The translations under genes and the position numbers were made by a program. Source: DASVUS01 sp036388675 (GTDB taxonomy: Bacteria > Armatimonadota > Abditibacteriia > Abditibacteriales > Abditibacteriaceae). From it: DNA of 64,000 nucleotides. This document shows positions 24,746-33,750 of this stretch, piece after piece (within the stretch, counting starts at the first letter, position 1; each line of letters opens with the position of its first letter). The notes under the pieces were generated by a model. That model was given only the letters and a program-made list of their open reading frames with translations. It searched no databases and was not told where the DNA came from. The DNA is taken from NCBI GenBank assembly GCA_036388675.1, contig DASVRI010000008.1, positions 1-64,000 on the forward strand. The letters are read 5' to 3'.

Positions 24746-27160
24746 TCAAGCACTTTGTCTAGTCGACTTGACTGCAGTCTCAGCAGGCACCTTGCGCCAC
24801 GACAATTGCTTTTGCATGAGTCGTGCGGTTTCTATGGCGTGCCTGTCAAGTTGGCGAGGGCTGTAAACCGCGCGCGTGTAGAGATCGGTGAGTACTCGCA
24901 GCGGCTGCGGTTCTTGCAAATGGAGCGCGGCTTCGGCGGCGGCGATCCACTCCTGGGACGTTTCCCACGCGGCACGACGGCGGAAACGGCGCGTCAACTG
25001 TGCAGCGGCACGTTCGTAGTGTTGCACCACTTCGCGTCGCGCAACTTCATCTTCTGTGGAACCACGGGGGCTACGCTGTTGAAAGTTCCGGAACAGCCGA
25101 CGCCACAGGCTGTCGCCATTCGACAGGTTGACAAACGCGTGTGCGCCAACCAGCGCCAGCATCAGGCCGCCAAGTAGCATCAGTACGTGCCGCTTGCCCC
25201 AGGTGATACCGTTTTGTAGCGAGGCGCGAAGCGCCTCACCAACGTTTTCCAACAAGCTCGGCGCGTTGTCGCCGCGGTCGTCAGAGGGTGTTGAATCGAG
25301 CGTGACCCAACCCCAGCCATCGATCCAGGCTTCGGTCCAGGCGTGTGCGTTCGCCTCGCGGATTGTTCCGCGCGTCAAGCCGCCCCGACTTTCCCATTCC
25401 GGGTTGGCAAAGCCACTCACAACACGGGCCGGAATACCGGCTGCGCGACACAGTACCGTCAGGGCACCCGCAAAGTAGGTGCAGTAACCACGACGACTGT
25501 TAAAAAGAAAATGATCGACCGCATCGCGGCTTGGTGGTGTTGTCGGCGGATACAGCGTGTACGTGGCATTGCTCTCCACGAAATTGGCAAGCCGCCGCGC
25601 GCGCCGCAGATCGCCATCCTCGGGCGACTTCGGTTTCGCCACCCGGCGGGCCAGGTCGAGTACTCGTTGCGGTGTTTGTGGCGGCAGTTGCAAATACTTG
25701 GAGCGCTCTTCATTGGAAAGGCGGGCGTTCGGGTTCGGCGTGTCGCCACGACGCACAGGCAGAGTTGAAGCAGTCGTATCGGGTAAGTAGCTGTATATCT
25801 GAGGCACGGAGTTGCTGGCCAGATAACCAACATCGATTGCCTGGTCAGAGCGGGCGATAACGGCGCTGCGGCTGAAGTCTTCAAGTTGCAGACGTTGCAC
25901 GGCAGGCAGGGTTGGCAAATAGCCGCTGGTGGCCGTCACAGCCGTCAGAGTTTGCACGATACGAGTGCGTGGCGGGCCAAAAGCATACAACAATCCCTGG
26001 GCGTCGGGAGAGTGCACGGCCACATCAAAACCAGGGCTATTGCGCGCGCGCCGGGGCACTCCAGCCATGAAGTTCTCTCCGCTGAAAACTGTTTGCCACT
26101 CGTCCCATTGCAGCCGCTCCTGCGGCACACGCCACAGCGGCAGCAATCCATTTTCCCGACCATAGTCGTTGCGTCCGTCCTGGCTCCATGTTCTGCCGTC
26201 GTAGCGGTTCAGCGTAAACATGCGCCAGTAGGCCGGCTGCACGCTGCGCCCGGTCTCGACCTCACGCACTTGGACACGCCATGCGATGGCACGCGACGGC
26301 AAAGCGGGCGCCGAAGTGTAGTCAATAGTACGCTCCGGGCCGCCGCTCACGCCCGATTGGGGCCGTTCCATCCCAAAGCTGTTCAAGCGAGTGACCATGT
26401 TGAAGAGCCAGGTTTCAGCACTGCTACGTTCGCTGGTTTCCCGGCTGGCGACACGATAAGAAAGCACCAGCGAACAGGCCAGCGACAAACCGATGATCGT
26501 GCACAGCGAGCGAGTGGAAACGGCAATATCCTGCCCCGGCACAACCGACGGCACGGTGCCGCTCAGGCAAAGACGCGATTCGGAACGATGATCCAGAGCG
26601 AGCAAAACCGCCGTCGCAACCGACCACAGCACGAAGAATACAAGAACCGAAACCTCACGGTGCACCACGCTGAGCAAGAGCAGCACGGAAAACGACGGCA
26701 CCGTACAAAGCAACGCATCCTTGTCGTTGAGGATGAACATGCAGCGGCACACCGCAACAATGAGAAAAACTCCCATCAGCAACTCGATGGCGCGCGCGTC
26801 CAGCCGCAGCAGATAGCTGTTGAGATCTTCACCCGGTACGATGCCCGGCAAGTTGGATTGAAGATAAACAGCCGAAGTCAAAACGGCGCTGAAGAAGATA
26901 ACGCCGTTAACAGCGCGGCGGTTTACACTGTATCCCCGCCAACGCAAGCCGCGCCGGCGTAACGCCAGGGAAATCGGCAGGCCCAGTGCGGTAACGCCAT
27001 AAAGGCAGGCCGCAAAAGCGAAGCCGATCTTTGGTTGAGCCGCCACAATCGCCAGCAGCGTGCAAATGTAGGCAGCCGCATAGCGCACACCCAGTTCCCA
27101 TGAAGGTGCAAGCACTCGTGCCCGTGGCGCGACCCGCACCGGCGTGCTCTTTATGTGCAT
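24746..27160 (-). CDS. TgpA-like membrane transglutaminase (DUF3488/transglutaminase-like)
   Basis: About 804 aa. Five or six N-terminal membrane helices (DUF3488), then an extracytoplasmic transglutaminase domain with Cys in 'RRGYCTYFAGALTVLCRAAG', His in 'REANAHAWTEAWID' and Asp in 'WVTLDSTPSDD', a further helix ('VLMLLGGLMLALVGAHAFV') and a cytoplasmic DUF4129-like tail. The family partners with DUF58 and MoxR ATPases; its substrate is unclear. MHIKSTP at 27160 is chosen because GGAAA precedes it. The frame is open to 27232 through a 15-bp tandem repeat, and that extension could be real. Two GAGTACTC copies encode RVL. Confidence 0.88.
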   Translation of the reverse strand: MHIKSTPVRVAPRARVLAPSWELGVRYAAAYICTLLAIVAAQPKIGFAFAACLYGVTALGLPISLALRRRGLRWRGYSVNRRAVNGVIFFSAVLTSAVYLQSNLPGIVPGEDLNSYLLRLDARAIELLMGVFLIVAVCRCMFILNDKDALLCTVPSFSVLLLLSVVHREVSVLVFFVLWSVATAVLLALDHRSESRLCLSGTVPSVVPGQDIAVSTRSLCTIIGLSLACSLVLSYRVASRETSERSSAETWLFNMVTRLNSFGMERPQSGVSGGPERTIDYTSAPALPSRAIAWRVQVREVETGRSVQPAYWRMFTLNRYDGRTWSQDGRNDYGRENGLLPLWRVPQERLQWDEWQTVFSGENFMAGVPRRARNSPGFDVAVHSPDAQGLLYAFGPPRTRIVQTLTAVTATSGYLPTLPAVQRLQLEDFSRSAVIARSDQAIDVGYLASNSVPQIYSYLPDTTASTLPVRRGDTPNPNARLSNEERSKYLQLPPQTPQRVLDLARRVAKPKSPEDGDLRRARRLANFVESNATYTLYPPTTPPSRDAVDHFLFNSRRGYCTYFAGALTVLCRAAGIPARVVSGFANPEWESRGGLTRGTIREANAHAWTEAWIDGWGWVTLDSTPSDDRGDNAPSLLENVGEALRASLQNGITWGKRHVLMLLGGLMLALVGAHAFVNLSNGDSLWRRLFRNFQQRSPRGSTEDEVARREVVQHYERAAAQLTRRFRRRAAWETSQEWIAAAEAALHLQEPQPLRVLTDLYTRAVYSPRQLDRHAIETARLMQKQLSWRKVPAETAVKSTRQSA

Positions 27161-27190
27161 TGAATTTCCATGATCGTTTTCATGATGAAC

Positions 27191-27235
27191 GTTGAAGCGC
27201 AACTCGTTGAAGCGCAACTTGCTGAAGCGCAACTC
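27191..27235. repeat. 15-bp tandem repeat, three copies
   Basis: GTTGAAGCGCAACTC (27191-27205) is repeated at 27206 and, with one change, at 27221. It lies between the DUF58 stop and the TgpA ATG. Being a multiple of three it can extend either reading frame without a stop. Confidence 0.85.
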
Positions 27236-27253
27236 GCCGCGCTGTATGCACTC

Positions 27254-28894
27254 TCAATTATTTGTCGTGTCGGCGGCGCTTGCTGCCGTTTCATCTTCCG
27301 AGTACTCGGAAGACTCTGAAAAGGCGCGTCCAGCGAAGCCTCGGCCCGAGAAGTGTGCATCCAGTAAGTGCGACAACGCGGCACGCACATCATGCACAAC
27401 ACCGGCGGATTGAGTATCGCTTTGCGCTGAAGTATTCATGCGCCGTGCGCCCAGACGCAATTGCACAACACGGGCTCCCACGGCGCTTAAACGACGTGTC
27501 TGTTCGGCGTAGTTGGTTGCTTTTGCTGCCGCATCATCGCGCTTTGCCCGCAGGGTAAATCCTGTAAGAGACGCAGTTTCTTGCGCGGCGCGTCCAGACT
27601 GGACCTGAGACGCATCGACGAGGGCGACTGCCAGGCGCGAGCCACGTCGTTGCAGCAGCGACGCCGTATGCCCAACATCGGGCGACAGCGAAGCCGTCAC
27701 CAAATAAACATCGCCGCCCATATCGACGCCCGCCAACTGACTGCCCAGGGCTTCAGCGAGTGAGGTTTCGCGGTCGGCAGTCGCGTCGGCCAGGGCTTCG
27801 CTACAGCGCAACTGAAATGAGTTCTGCACCGAGGAAACGCCGGCATTTTCTCCACCCGAATACGAAGCCATCGAGAACTCGGTGGAAGCGCGCGACTGCG
27901 AAGAAATACCGGCGGGCTGGCTGTCCAGGCGCAGCAGGGTGCAAGGTTGCCCTCGCTCGCTCAAAGTGCGGCACAGCGACATCGTCAGGCGCAGCGCGCT
28001 TTCGGTGGCATCGTCTCGCGGTGTCGGCGTGGTGCGAGGCATCGCACTGCGAGACGTCGCGCCGTTGGAACCTGCCGCCGTCGCCGCGCCATCCCAAATC
28101 ACCACGGCTTCACTGCGCGCCACAGGATGAAACTCTTTGACGACCAGGTGCCCCAATCGCGCTGTCGATTTCCAGTGCACAGTGCGCAAATCGTCACCGG
28201 CGACGTAAGGACGTGTGCCGCGTATCTCCTCGCCACGTCCCAACCGGTTGGAAGCCGCTTCGTCGCCACCCGATTCGGCAATGCCCGACAGCGCCGCCGA
28301 ACGCGAACCGGATACCGACGCCGGGCCAACGGCGACCTGATTTTCTGCCGCAGTGCGCCGCTCGCTCTGTGCAGTGCGCAGGCGCATCGTGGCCCGAAAC
28401 AGGCCCAGAACATCGGAGCCGATGATGCGCAGTTCGACAATTTCATATCGCCCGCGCGGAAGTTCAATCAATGTCAGAGTGGATGTGATGGCCGCGCCTG
28501 AAGGCAAGGCCTCAATGAGAAAGCGACGAGTCATACGTGCGCCGGAGCGCAGGTGGCGTAACCGCACATCGAGAAGAAGATTCACTTTGCTGAGCGTGCC
28601 GCTGTTGGCAAGAGAAATCTCAATGGTGGGGCCGGTTGGTTCCGCCTCGGAATCACTGTCGGAAGCATCATCGTGCAGCGGGGAGGGATCGAAAACTTCT
28701 GAAGAAAGCGCGCCGGCCACGCGCCAGTCGCACTTCAATCCTTGCAGCGACAACAACGCGACGCCTGCCGAACACACCAGAATGCTGACCGAAAGCCATG
28801 TCAGAATCGAAAAGTATTCCGGCAGACCGTTCAGCAGGGTGATGATGTAAAAACAACACCCGATAATGCCGACGAGGGCGGCGCGCTGTGTCAT
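27254..28894 (-). CDS. DUF58 domain-containing protein
   Basis: 546 aa. Two N-terminal membrane helices, a beta-rich middle and the DUF58 block 'RGEEIRGTRPYVAGDDLRTVHWKSTAR' followed by a von Willebrand A-like C-terminal half. Usually in an operon with a MoxR AAA ATPase and a transglutaminase. Here the TgpA gene follows directly, but no MoxR gene is present between 28894 and smpB. The function is probably envelope-related. The C-terminus includes 'SSEYSEDE' from a GAGTACTC copy. Confidence 0.88.
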   Translation of the reverse strand: MTQRAALVGIIGCCFYIITLLNGLPEYFSILTWLSVSILVCSAGVALLSLQGLKCDWRVAGALSSEVFDPSPLHDDASDSDSEAEPTGPTIEISLANSGTLSKVNLLLDVRLRHLRSGARMTRRFLIEALPSGAAITSTLTLIELPRGRYEIVELRIIGSDVLGLFRATMRLRTAQSERRTAAENQVAVGPASVSGSRSAALSGIAESGGDEAASNRLGRGEEIRGTRPYVAGDDLRTVHWKSTARLGHLVVKEFHPVARSEAVVIWDGAATAAGSNGATSRSAMPRTTPTPRDDATESALRLTMSLCRTLSERGQPCTLLRLDSQPAGISSQSRASTEFSMASYSGGENAGVSSVQNSFQLRCSEALADATADRETSLAEALGSQLAGVDMGGDVYLVTASLSPDVGHTASLLQRRGSRLAVALVDASQVQSGRAAQETASLTGFTLRAKRDDAAAKATNYAEQTRRLSAVGARVVQLRLGARRMNTSAQSDTQSAGVVHDVRAALSHLLDAHFSGRGFAGRAFSESSEYSEDETAASAADTTNN

Positions 28895-28989
28895 GAGAAG
28901 CCAGTATCGAATAACACGGCTGCGGCTTTACAGACCAACCGCTGAGTACTCAAGCAACGGGATTTATCGAACCCTTGCAGGCACTGCAT

Positions 28990-29493
28990 TCAGCGTCTAT
29001 CGCTGATGGCTTTTTGCATATCGCGGCGCGTCTCGCGTTCGGTGATGGCGCGGCGCTTATCAACTGTTTTGCGGCCTTTGCCGACGCCGAGTTCCAGCTT
29101 GGCCTTGCCACGCGTGAAGTAGAACTTGAGCGGCACTAATGTATAACCTTTTTGCTGCACACGTCCGGCCAGGCGATTGATCTGATCACGGTGCAGCAGC
29201 AATTTGCGTTTGCGGCGCGGCTCGGCATTGAATACATTACCCTGCTCGTAAGGCGCGATGTGCATGCCGTGCAGCCACACTTCCGGGCCGTTGCCGGGCC
29301 CCTGTTCGATGCGCGCGTAGGCTTCGGCGATCTGCACGCCACCGGCGCGGGCACTCTTCACTTCAGTTCCGGTCAGCTCGAGGCCGGCTTCCATCGACTC
29401 TTCGATGTCGTAGTTGAAGCGGCCACGTCGGTTCAGCGCGACGGCCTTTTCGGGGTTGTAGGCGGCGGCCTTGCTCGATTTCTTAGACGACAT
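28990..29493 (-). CDS. smpB: SsrA-binding protein SmpB
   Basis: 167 aa. Binds tmRNA and delivers it to stalled ribosomes. 'LNRRGRFNYDIEESMEAGLELTGTEVKS' and 'HIAPYEQGN' form the OB-fold, 'DINRL'-type 'RDQINRLAGRVQQKGYTLVPLKFYF' follows, and the basic tail 'GRKTVDKRRAITERETRRD' inserts in the mRNA channel. A 13-residue Lys/Ser/Ala N-terminal addition is present. GAG of a GAGTACTC eight bases before the ATG acts as ribosome-binding site. tmRNA itself is not in the window. Confidence 0.96.
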   Translation of the reverse strand: MSSKKSSKAAAYNPEKAVALNRRGRFNYDIEESMEAGLELTGTEVKSARAGGVQIAEAYARIEQGPGNGPEVWLHGMHIAPYEQGNVFNAEPRRKRKLLLHRDQINRLAGRVQQKGYTLVPLKFYFTRGKAKLELGVGKGRKTVDKRRAITERETRRDMQKAISDRR

Positions 29494-29518
29494 AGCGAGT
29501 ACTCACAAAATGCAAAAC

Positions 29519-29567
29519 GCCGGGTTGCTGCGTGTCCTGCTTCAACCGCGACACGCAGCAACCCGGC
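29519..29567 (-). terminator. Intrinsic terminator after the HEAT-repeat gene
   Basis: A perfect 18-bp stem (29519-29536 with 29550-29567), 13-nt loop, followed on the minus strand by GTTTTGCATTTTG. It ends the HEAT-repeat transcript 14 nt after its stop and insulates smpB. Confidence 0.85.
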
Positions 29568-29581
29568 GCCGGACGAAAACC

Positions 29582-31516
29582 TTACGAACCGTTGCCGACT
29601 GAACTCGCCACCGTGTTGGCTGCCGACGAACGCGCCGCCATAATCGCGGCCTTGGGCTTGATGGTCGCCGAGTTGATAATGGGCTGCGGCAACATGCGGT
29701 TTTCGGGGCGCGGCTCCACTTTGCGGCCTTTGCGCAGACCGGGCAAAACCGTGTCGATAACAGCCGCTACCAGACGCTCGTCGTTCTTGCTTTCCGACTT
29801 GCGCTGACGCTCCAAAGCCGCCACAGCGCGCTTATCTCCCAGGCGGCCCAGCGACTCTACAATGCCGCGGCGCACATCCTCGCGCGGGTCGTTCAACGCC
29901 TTGATTAGCGGAATAACTGCATCCGTGTCGCCAATGTCGCCCAACGAAAGCGCGGCATGATAGCGCACGCTCCACTCCGGGTCTTTGAGAACTTCGCACA
30001 AGGCAGGCACAGCTTGCTTGTCGGCCAGCAAACCCAAACCCTGCGCTGCGGCCAGGCGCACTACCCAGTCGGAATCTTTGAGCGCGGTCATCAGCGGCTC
30101 CAGGCTGGCTTTGCCACCGATGCCGGCGACAGCTTTAACGGCTGAGTAACGCACGTCCTGAATCGGGTCGTGCAGCAGAGATTGCAGGTGCTTGGCCGAC
30201 TTGGGGTCTCCAATCTGACCCAGCGCCAGAGCGGCATAGCGGCGCACGCGCACGTTCTCGTCTTTAAGAGCCGTCACGAGAGAAGGAATGGCGCGCTTAT
30301 CTTTCAGGTTGCCCAACGCTTCGGCGACCCAGCGGCGCACGGTATGGTTCGGATTGATGAGCGCGCTGTTAAGCGCCGGCACAGCCGCTTCACCAATTTT
30401 CACCAGCGCATCGGCGGAGGCTTTGCGCACGTCAATCGAAGGAGAATCGAGACACTCGATCAGGTTTTCGATGCCGCGCTCATCCCCCAGGCGTCCCAGC
30501 GCTTCGGCGGCAAAACGCACCAGGTCAATGTTTTCCGAGTGCAAAAAGCCGATCAGCGGCATCGTCGCTTTGGCCGAGCCGAGTTCACCCAGCGCGATAA
30601 TCATGGCCTTTTGCACTTCGACGGTTTCTTTATCGAGGCGGCTGATGAGTTCGGCAGCCACCGACTTGCGGCCCAGTTTGCCCAGCACTTCACTCGCCCA
30701 GCGGCGCACCGAGTCGTCTGGTGAGTCGAGCGACTCCAACAGCGGTTCGACCGCAGGCTGCCCCAGCAGCGAGAGCGCATGGGCCGCAGCACGTTGCACA
30801 TTGAGTGAAGTGTCGGCCAGCGCCTGAACCAGAGGTGCCACGCAACGCTCATCGCCGAGTTCGCCTAACGAAGTGGCCGAGGCCATGCGCACCTGGAAAG
30901 TCGCTCCCGAATTGAGCGCCTTCGACAGCGGCTTGATCGTGGCCGGGCCAAGCAGCAAAATCTCATCAATGATGGGGCGTTGTGCCGTCTCGCTCTTGCC
31001 TTCGAGTTCCGACAGGAGATCTTGCAGATGCTGCTCCTGCGCCGGAGAAGCCGTGGGCAATTTAGCGGGAGCGGGCTTGGCTGCTGTTGTGCTCGGGGTG
31101 TTGGTTTCCGTTTCTTTGGTGTTTTTGGGCATGGGAATTTCGGCGCCCGGCGATTGGCTGGTGCTCTGCTTCGCGGCGCGCGCTTTCTCTCTTGTTCTTG
31201 TGGCGGAAGTTATTCGGTCTTGCGACTCAGTCGCTTGCAGCTCAGTCGCTTGCGGCTCGGTCGCATCAGTTGCCGTCTCTTTGGTCACTTTGTGTTCTGT
31301 CGTCTTAAGCGTTGGCGTAGCGTCTTTCGCTTTCGGCGTGGCCTCTTTCGCTTTCGGCGTTGCTTTGGTGTCCTCCGCAGCGGCAGCTTTCGAGGACGCT
31401 TTAGACGGTGCGGCTCCGTCTGTGACAGCCTTTGCTGTGCGCGACGTTTGTGCGCCCTTTTGTGGCGTAGCCGTCGGCGTAGCCGTCGGCGTAGCCGTCC
31501 TGGAAGATGATGCCAT
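29582..31516 (-). CDS. HEAT-repeat (PBS lyase-type) scaffold protein
   Basis: About 644 aa. The first about 170 residues are a low-complexity Thr/Ala/Lys/Pro region opening with a tandem TATP repeat. From about 170 onward at least twelve 31-residue HEAT repeats follow the pattern 'DxxVRxxAAxALGxLGDxxAVPxLxxAL', the type found in phycocyanobilin-lyase-like proteins. A 60-residue Ala/Ser tail ends it. Likely a protein-binding solenoid, function unknown. There is no signal peptide. Start 31516 (MASSSRTAT) is taken; GGAGAA lies upstream. There is no GAGTACTC in 1.9 kb. Confidence 0.88.
   Translation of the reverse strand: MASSSRTATPTATPTATPQKGAQTSRTAKAVTDGAAPSKASSKAAAAEDTKATPKAKEATPKAKDATPTLKTTEHKVTKETATDATEPQATELQATESQDRITSATRTREKARAAKQSTSQSPGAEIPMPKNTKETETNTPSTTAAKPAPAKLPTASPAQEQHLQDLLSELEGKSETAQRPIIDEILLLGPATIKPLSKALNSGATFQVRMASATSLGELGDERCVAPLVQALADTSLNVQRAAAHALSLLGQPAVEPLLESLDSPDDSVRRWASEVLGKLGRKSVAAELISRLDKETVEVQKAMIIALGELGSAKATMPLIGFLHSENIDLVRFAAEALGRLGDERGIENLIECLDSPSIDVRKASADALVKIGEAAVPALNSALINPNHTVRRWVAEALGNLKDKRAIPSLVTALKDENVRVRRYAALALGQIGDPKSAKHLQSLLHDPIQDVRYSAVKAVAGIGGKASLEPLMTALKDSDWVVRLAAAQGLGLLADKQAVPALCEVLKDPEWSVRYHAALSLGDIGDTDAVIPLIKALNDPREDVRRGIVESLGRLGDKRAVAALERQRKSESKNDERLVAAVIDTVLPGLRKGRKVEPRPENRMLPQPIINSATIKPKAAIMAARSSAANTVASSVGNGS
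31464..31499. repeat. 12-bp tandem repeat, three copies
   Basis: GGCGTAGCCGTC at 31464, 31476 and 31488, in frame, coding for repeated T-A-T-P near the start of the HEAT-repeat protein. Confidence 0.85.
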
Positions 31517-31687
31517 CAAGGTGCGTTCTCCTGCGAAGAGTGACAAAGCGACAACCTTTTATTATACTGTTTTAAGGGTGCCGCGTCAATTTGCCGACCA
31601 GATGTTGTGCCGCTGCGCGCAGCTTTGCATCATGCGGTAGTTCCTCATAGGTAATGCTGAACAGACGGTCAGATTACGAAGGCAAAC

Positions 31688-32029
31688 ATGAAAATGACTA
31701 CAGACCGAACAACCAAAGCTGTGCTTACTCTTGTTGCGGCTGGTCTTTGGGGGGCTTTGCTTCGGCCACTTTTCGTTGCCGAGCCAGCCAAAGCTCAAGT
31801 TGCAGATTCAGCACCTCAACAAAGTCATGCAGCATCGCCTCCGCTCAAACCGCCAGTAATACTCAAAGCACAACAAGGAATACCTTATGTAGTACTTTCC
31901 GAAGGATACATTAGCGTTTGGTATTTAGGTGAAAAGGAGAACCTCGATCCTAAAACCGTTACCGGACGCAAAGTTATAGAAAACACCAAGTTGTTCTGCG
32001 TCGATTCTCAACCTTTGCCGACCCGCTAA
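31688..32029 (+). CDS. Small exported hypothetical protein
   Basis: 113 aa. The N-terminus 'KAVLTLVAAGLWGALLRPLF' is a signal peptide or signal anchor, followed by a Pro/Ser/Gln-rich linker and a C-terminal domain with 'YVVLSEGYISVWYLGEKE'. I do not recognise the family. It is A/T-richer than both flanking genes, carried alone on the opposite strand, and its end runs into a sequence matching the right half of the attC-like hairpins at 7.2-7.9 kb, so it may be a stray cassette. Confidence 0.55.
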   Translation: MKMTTDRTTKAVLTLVAAGLWGALLRPLFVAEPAKAQVADSAPQQSHAASPPLKPPVILKAQQGIPYVVLSEGYISVWYLGEKENLDPKTVTGRKVIENTKLFCVDSQPLPTR

Positions 32030-32078
32030 AGTCAAGGAGGTTGCGGCTTCCAGCGGCGGGTGAGATTAGTCGTTTACG
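32017..32078 (+). repeat. attC-like element 3 (weak)
   Basis: CTTCCAGCGGCGGGTGAG (32048-32065) is almost identical to the right part of the two elements at 7294 and 7825, and is followed by AGTCGTTTA as a possible R' box. The left partner 'GCCGACCCGCT' (32017-32027) overlaps the end of the small gene and pairs only in part. Confidence 0.3.
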
Positions 32079-32096
32079 CCGCTCGCACGATGGCCC

Positions 32097-33734
32097 TCAG
32101 TAGCTCCACTGCGTGTTGGCCAGCAAGGCATAAACATCGTCTTGCAACTGGCGGGCTTTGCGACCATCACGCGCGAAATTGGTGAGCAGCGACACCGCGA
32201 GACGATGACCGTCGCGTGTTGTGACATAACCCGACAGAGTACTCACGATGCTGAAAGTACCGGTCTTGGCGCGCACGTTGTTTTGTGCGGGCGTGCCTTT
32301 CATGCGCCTTCCCAGAGTTCCGTCCACCCCGGCCACCGGCAACGCGTTCCACAACGCATCGCCACCCGGCAGACGCTGCACAGCCGCCAAAAGCTGCACC
32401 GTGGCGCGCGGCGTGATGAGATTGTAACGGCTAAGCCCCGAGCCGTCGGTCATGCGCAGCGCGCCGGTGTCGATAGCGTTTTGTTTTAGCCAGGCAAAGA
32501 GTAATTGATGCCCACGCTGCGCGGTTCCTGCACCGGGGCGGTTGTCGCTACTCACTGCGGCGGCTCGCAGCAGCATCTCGCCGTACAGGTTGTCGGAACT
32601 CTTCAAGAAACGCTGCAGCAGCACACGCACAGGTGGCGATTGGTGCCTTGCCATTTCCGACCCGCGCCCACGCAGAGGCGGAAAGTCGCCTCCTTCCACA
32701 AGGACGCCTTCTGCCGCGAGCGCACGCTCTAAAATGGATGCAGCCCAACGCGCCGGCTGCGGAACCGCGACGCCATCGGTGATTTTCTGGCGCGGCGCGA
32801 CGGCACCACTAATTGTCAAAACGTTGGTGAGGGCACCACCCGCACCAGAACGATCAAAACGCAGCAGTTGTTCTTCGCCCAGCGCGGCCAAATCGGAGCC
32901 GCCGGTGCGCACATCGAATGTGATTTGCAGCGGCGAATCCGGTGGACTGACGAGTGTTGTGGCCGGCAAGCCCGTTTTCGCCGCACCCGTAATCGTGAAA
33001 TCGACCTGATTTCGGTTCACTGCCAACGCGCTTACTTCGGGGCCGTAATACCACAGAGCATCATCCAGCGTCCAGCCATCGGGATAGCGACCGCCAAAGC
33101 TCTCCGCCGTGAAAAGCGAACCGTCACCGAGCACTTTGCCGCGCACGCGCTTGAGACCCGTGGCCGCGACCTGCTGCGCCAGTTTTTGCAAATCGTCTGC
33201 AGAAAGCGACGGATCGCCGCCGCCAATCAGTTGCAAATCGCCATCGAGTACTCCACCGTTTATGGCGCCACGCGCCTCGACTGTCGTGGGAAACGTGCGT
33301 TGCGCACCAAGTTGCCGCAGCGCCAGAGCCGCCGTGTACAGCTTCAAATTGGAAGCGGGCATGAAACGGTTCTCGGCATCTTTAGCCCATAACGTCGGCT
33401 GATTGCCGCCGGTATAAGGCCGCACGGCAAATTGCTGCGCACTACCCGCCGTGCCCAACGCCACGACGCACAAACCGATGCGAGCATCGCGTAGCGCCGG
33501 ATTTGCCAGCAGAGCGCGCAGTTTGTTGGCAGTCGCGGCAGGCAACGTGCGTGGCGCGGCACGACCAGCCACAACTCGCGTTGACCGAACGACAACAGAC
33601 GGAGTGGCAGCCTGCTGCGCAATGACGGTGGGAGCAGCCGGGAGAAACGCGCTGAGAACGCTGCACCAAAGCGCCGTTTGCGGCACAACGCCAACTGATT
33701 TTTTGCGTAGATGAAAGGTGTTTCGAGTACTCAT
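32097..33734 (-). CDS. dacB: D-alanyl-D-alanine carboxypeptidase/endopeptidase (PBP4 family)
   Basis: 545 aa. Periplasmic peptidoglycan hydrolase of the S13 family. A signal peptide ends near 'PAAPTVIAQQAATP'. The three penicillin-binding motifs are SNLK in 'RFMPASNLKLYTAAL', SDN in 'FLKSSDNLYGEML' and KTG in 'NVRAKTGTFSIV', with the large S13 insert between the first two. The ATG start codon (33734) is fused with a GAGTACTC (ATGAGTACTCG, giving MSTR). Two more copies encode STL and GVL. It is followed by nothing on its strand. Confidence 0.94.
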   Translation of the reverse strand: MSTRNTFHLRKKSVGVVPQTALWCSVLSAFLPAAPTVIAQQAATPSVVVRSTRVVAGRAAPRTLPAATANKLRALLANPALRDARIGLCVVALGTAGSAQQFAVRPYTGGNQPTLWAKDAENRFMPASNLKLYTAALALRQLGAQRTFPTTVEARGAINGGVLDGDLQLIGGGDPSLSADDLQKLAQQVAATGLKRVRGKVLGDGSLFTAESFGGRYPDGWTLDDALWYYGPEVSALAVNRNQVDFTITGAAKTGLPATTLVSPPDSPLQITFDVRTGGSDLAALGEEQLLRFDRSGAGGALTNVLTISGAVAPRQKITDGVAVPQPARWAASILERALAAEGVLVEGGDFPPLRGRGSEMARHQSPPVRVLLQRFLKSSDNLYGEMLLRAAAVSSDNRPGAGTAQRGHQLLFAWLKQNAIDTGALRMTDGSGLSRYNLITPRATVQLLAAVQRLPGGDALWNALPVAGVDGTLGRRMKGTPAQNNVRAKTGTFSIVSTLSGYVTTRDGHRLAVSLLTNFARDGRKARQLQDDVYALLANTQWSY

Positions 33735-33750
33735 AATCAAAGAGGAAAAC

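Noticed and set aside
25886..26962. Long open frame antisense to the TgpA-like gene (358 codons)
   Set aside because: Composition is that of a shadow frame (Arg/Gln/His-rich), no domain is recognisable, and the opposite strand encodes a clear membrane transglutaminase.
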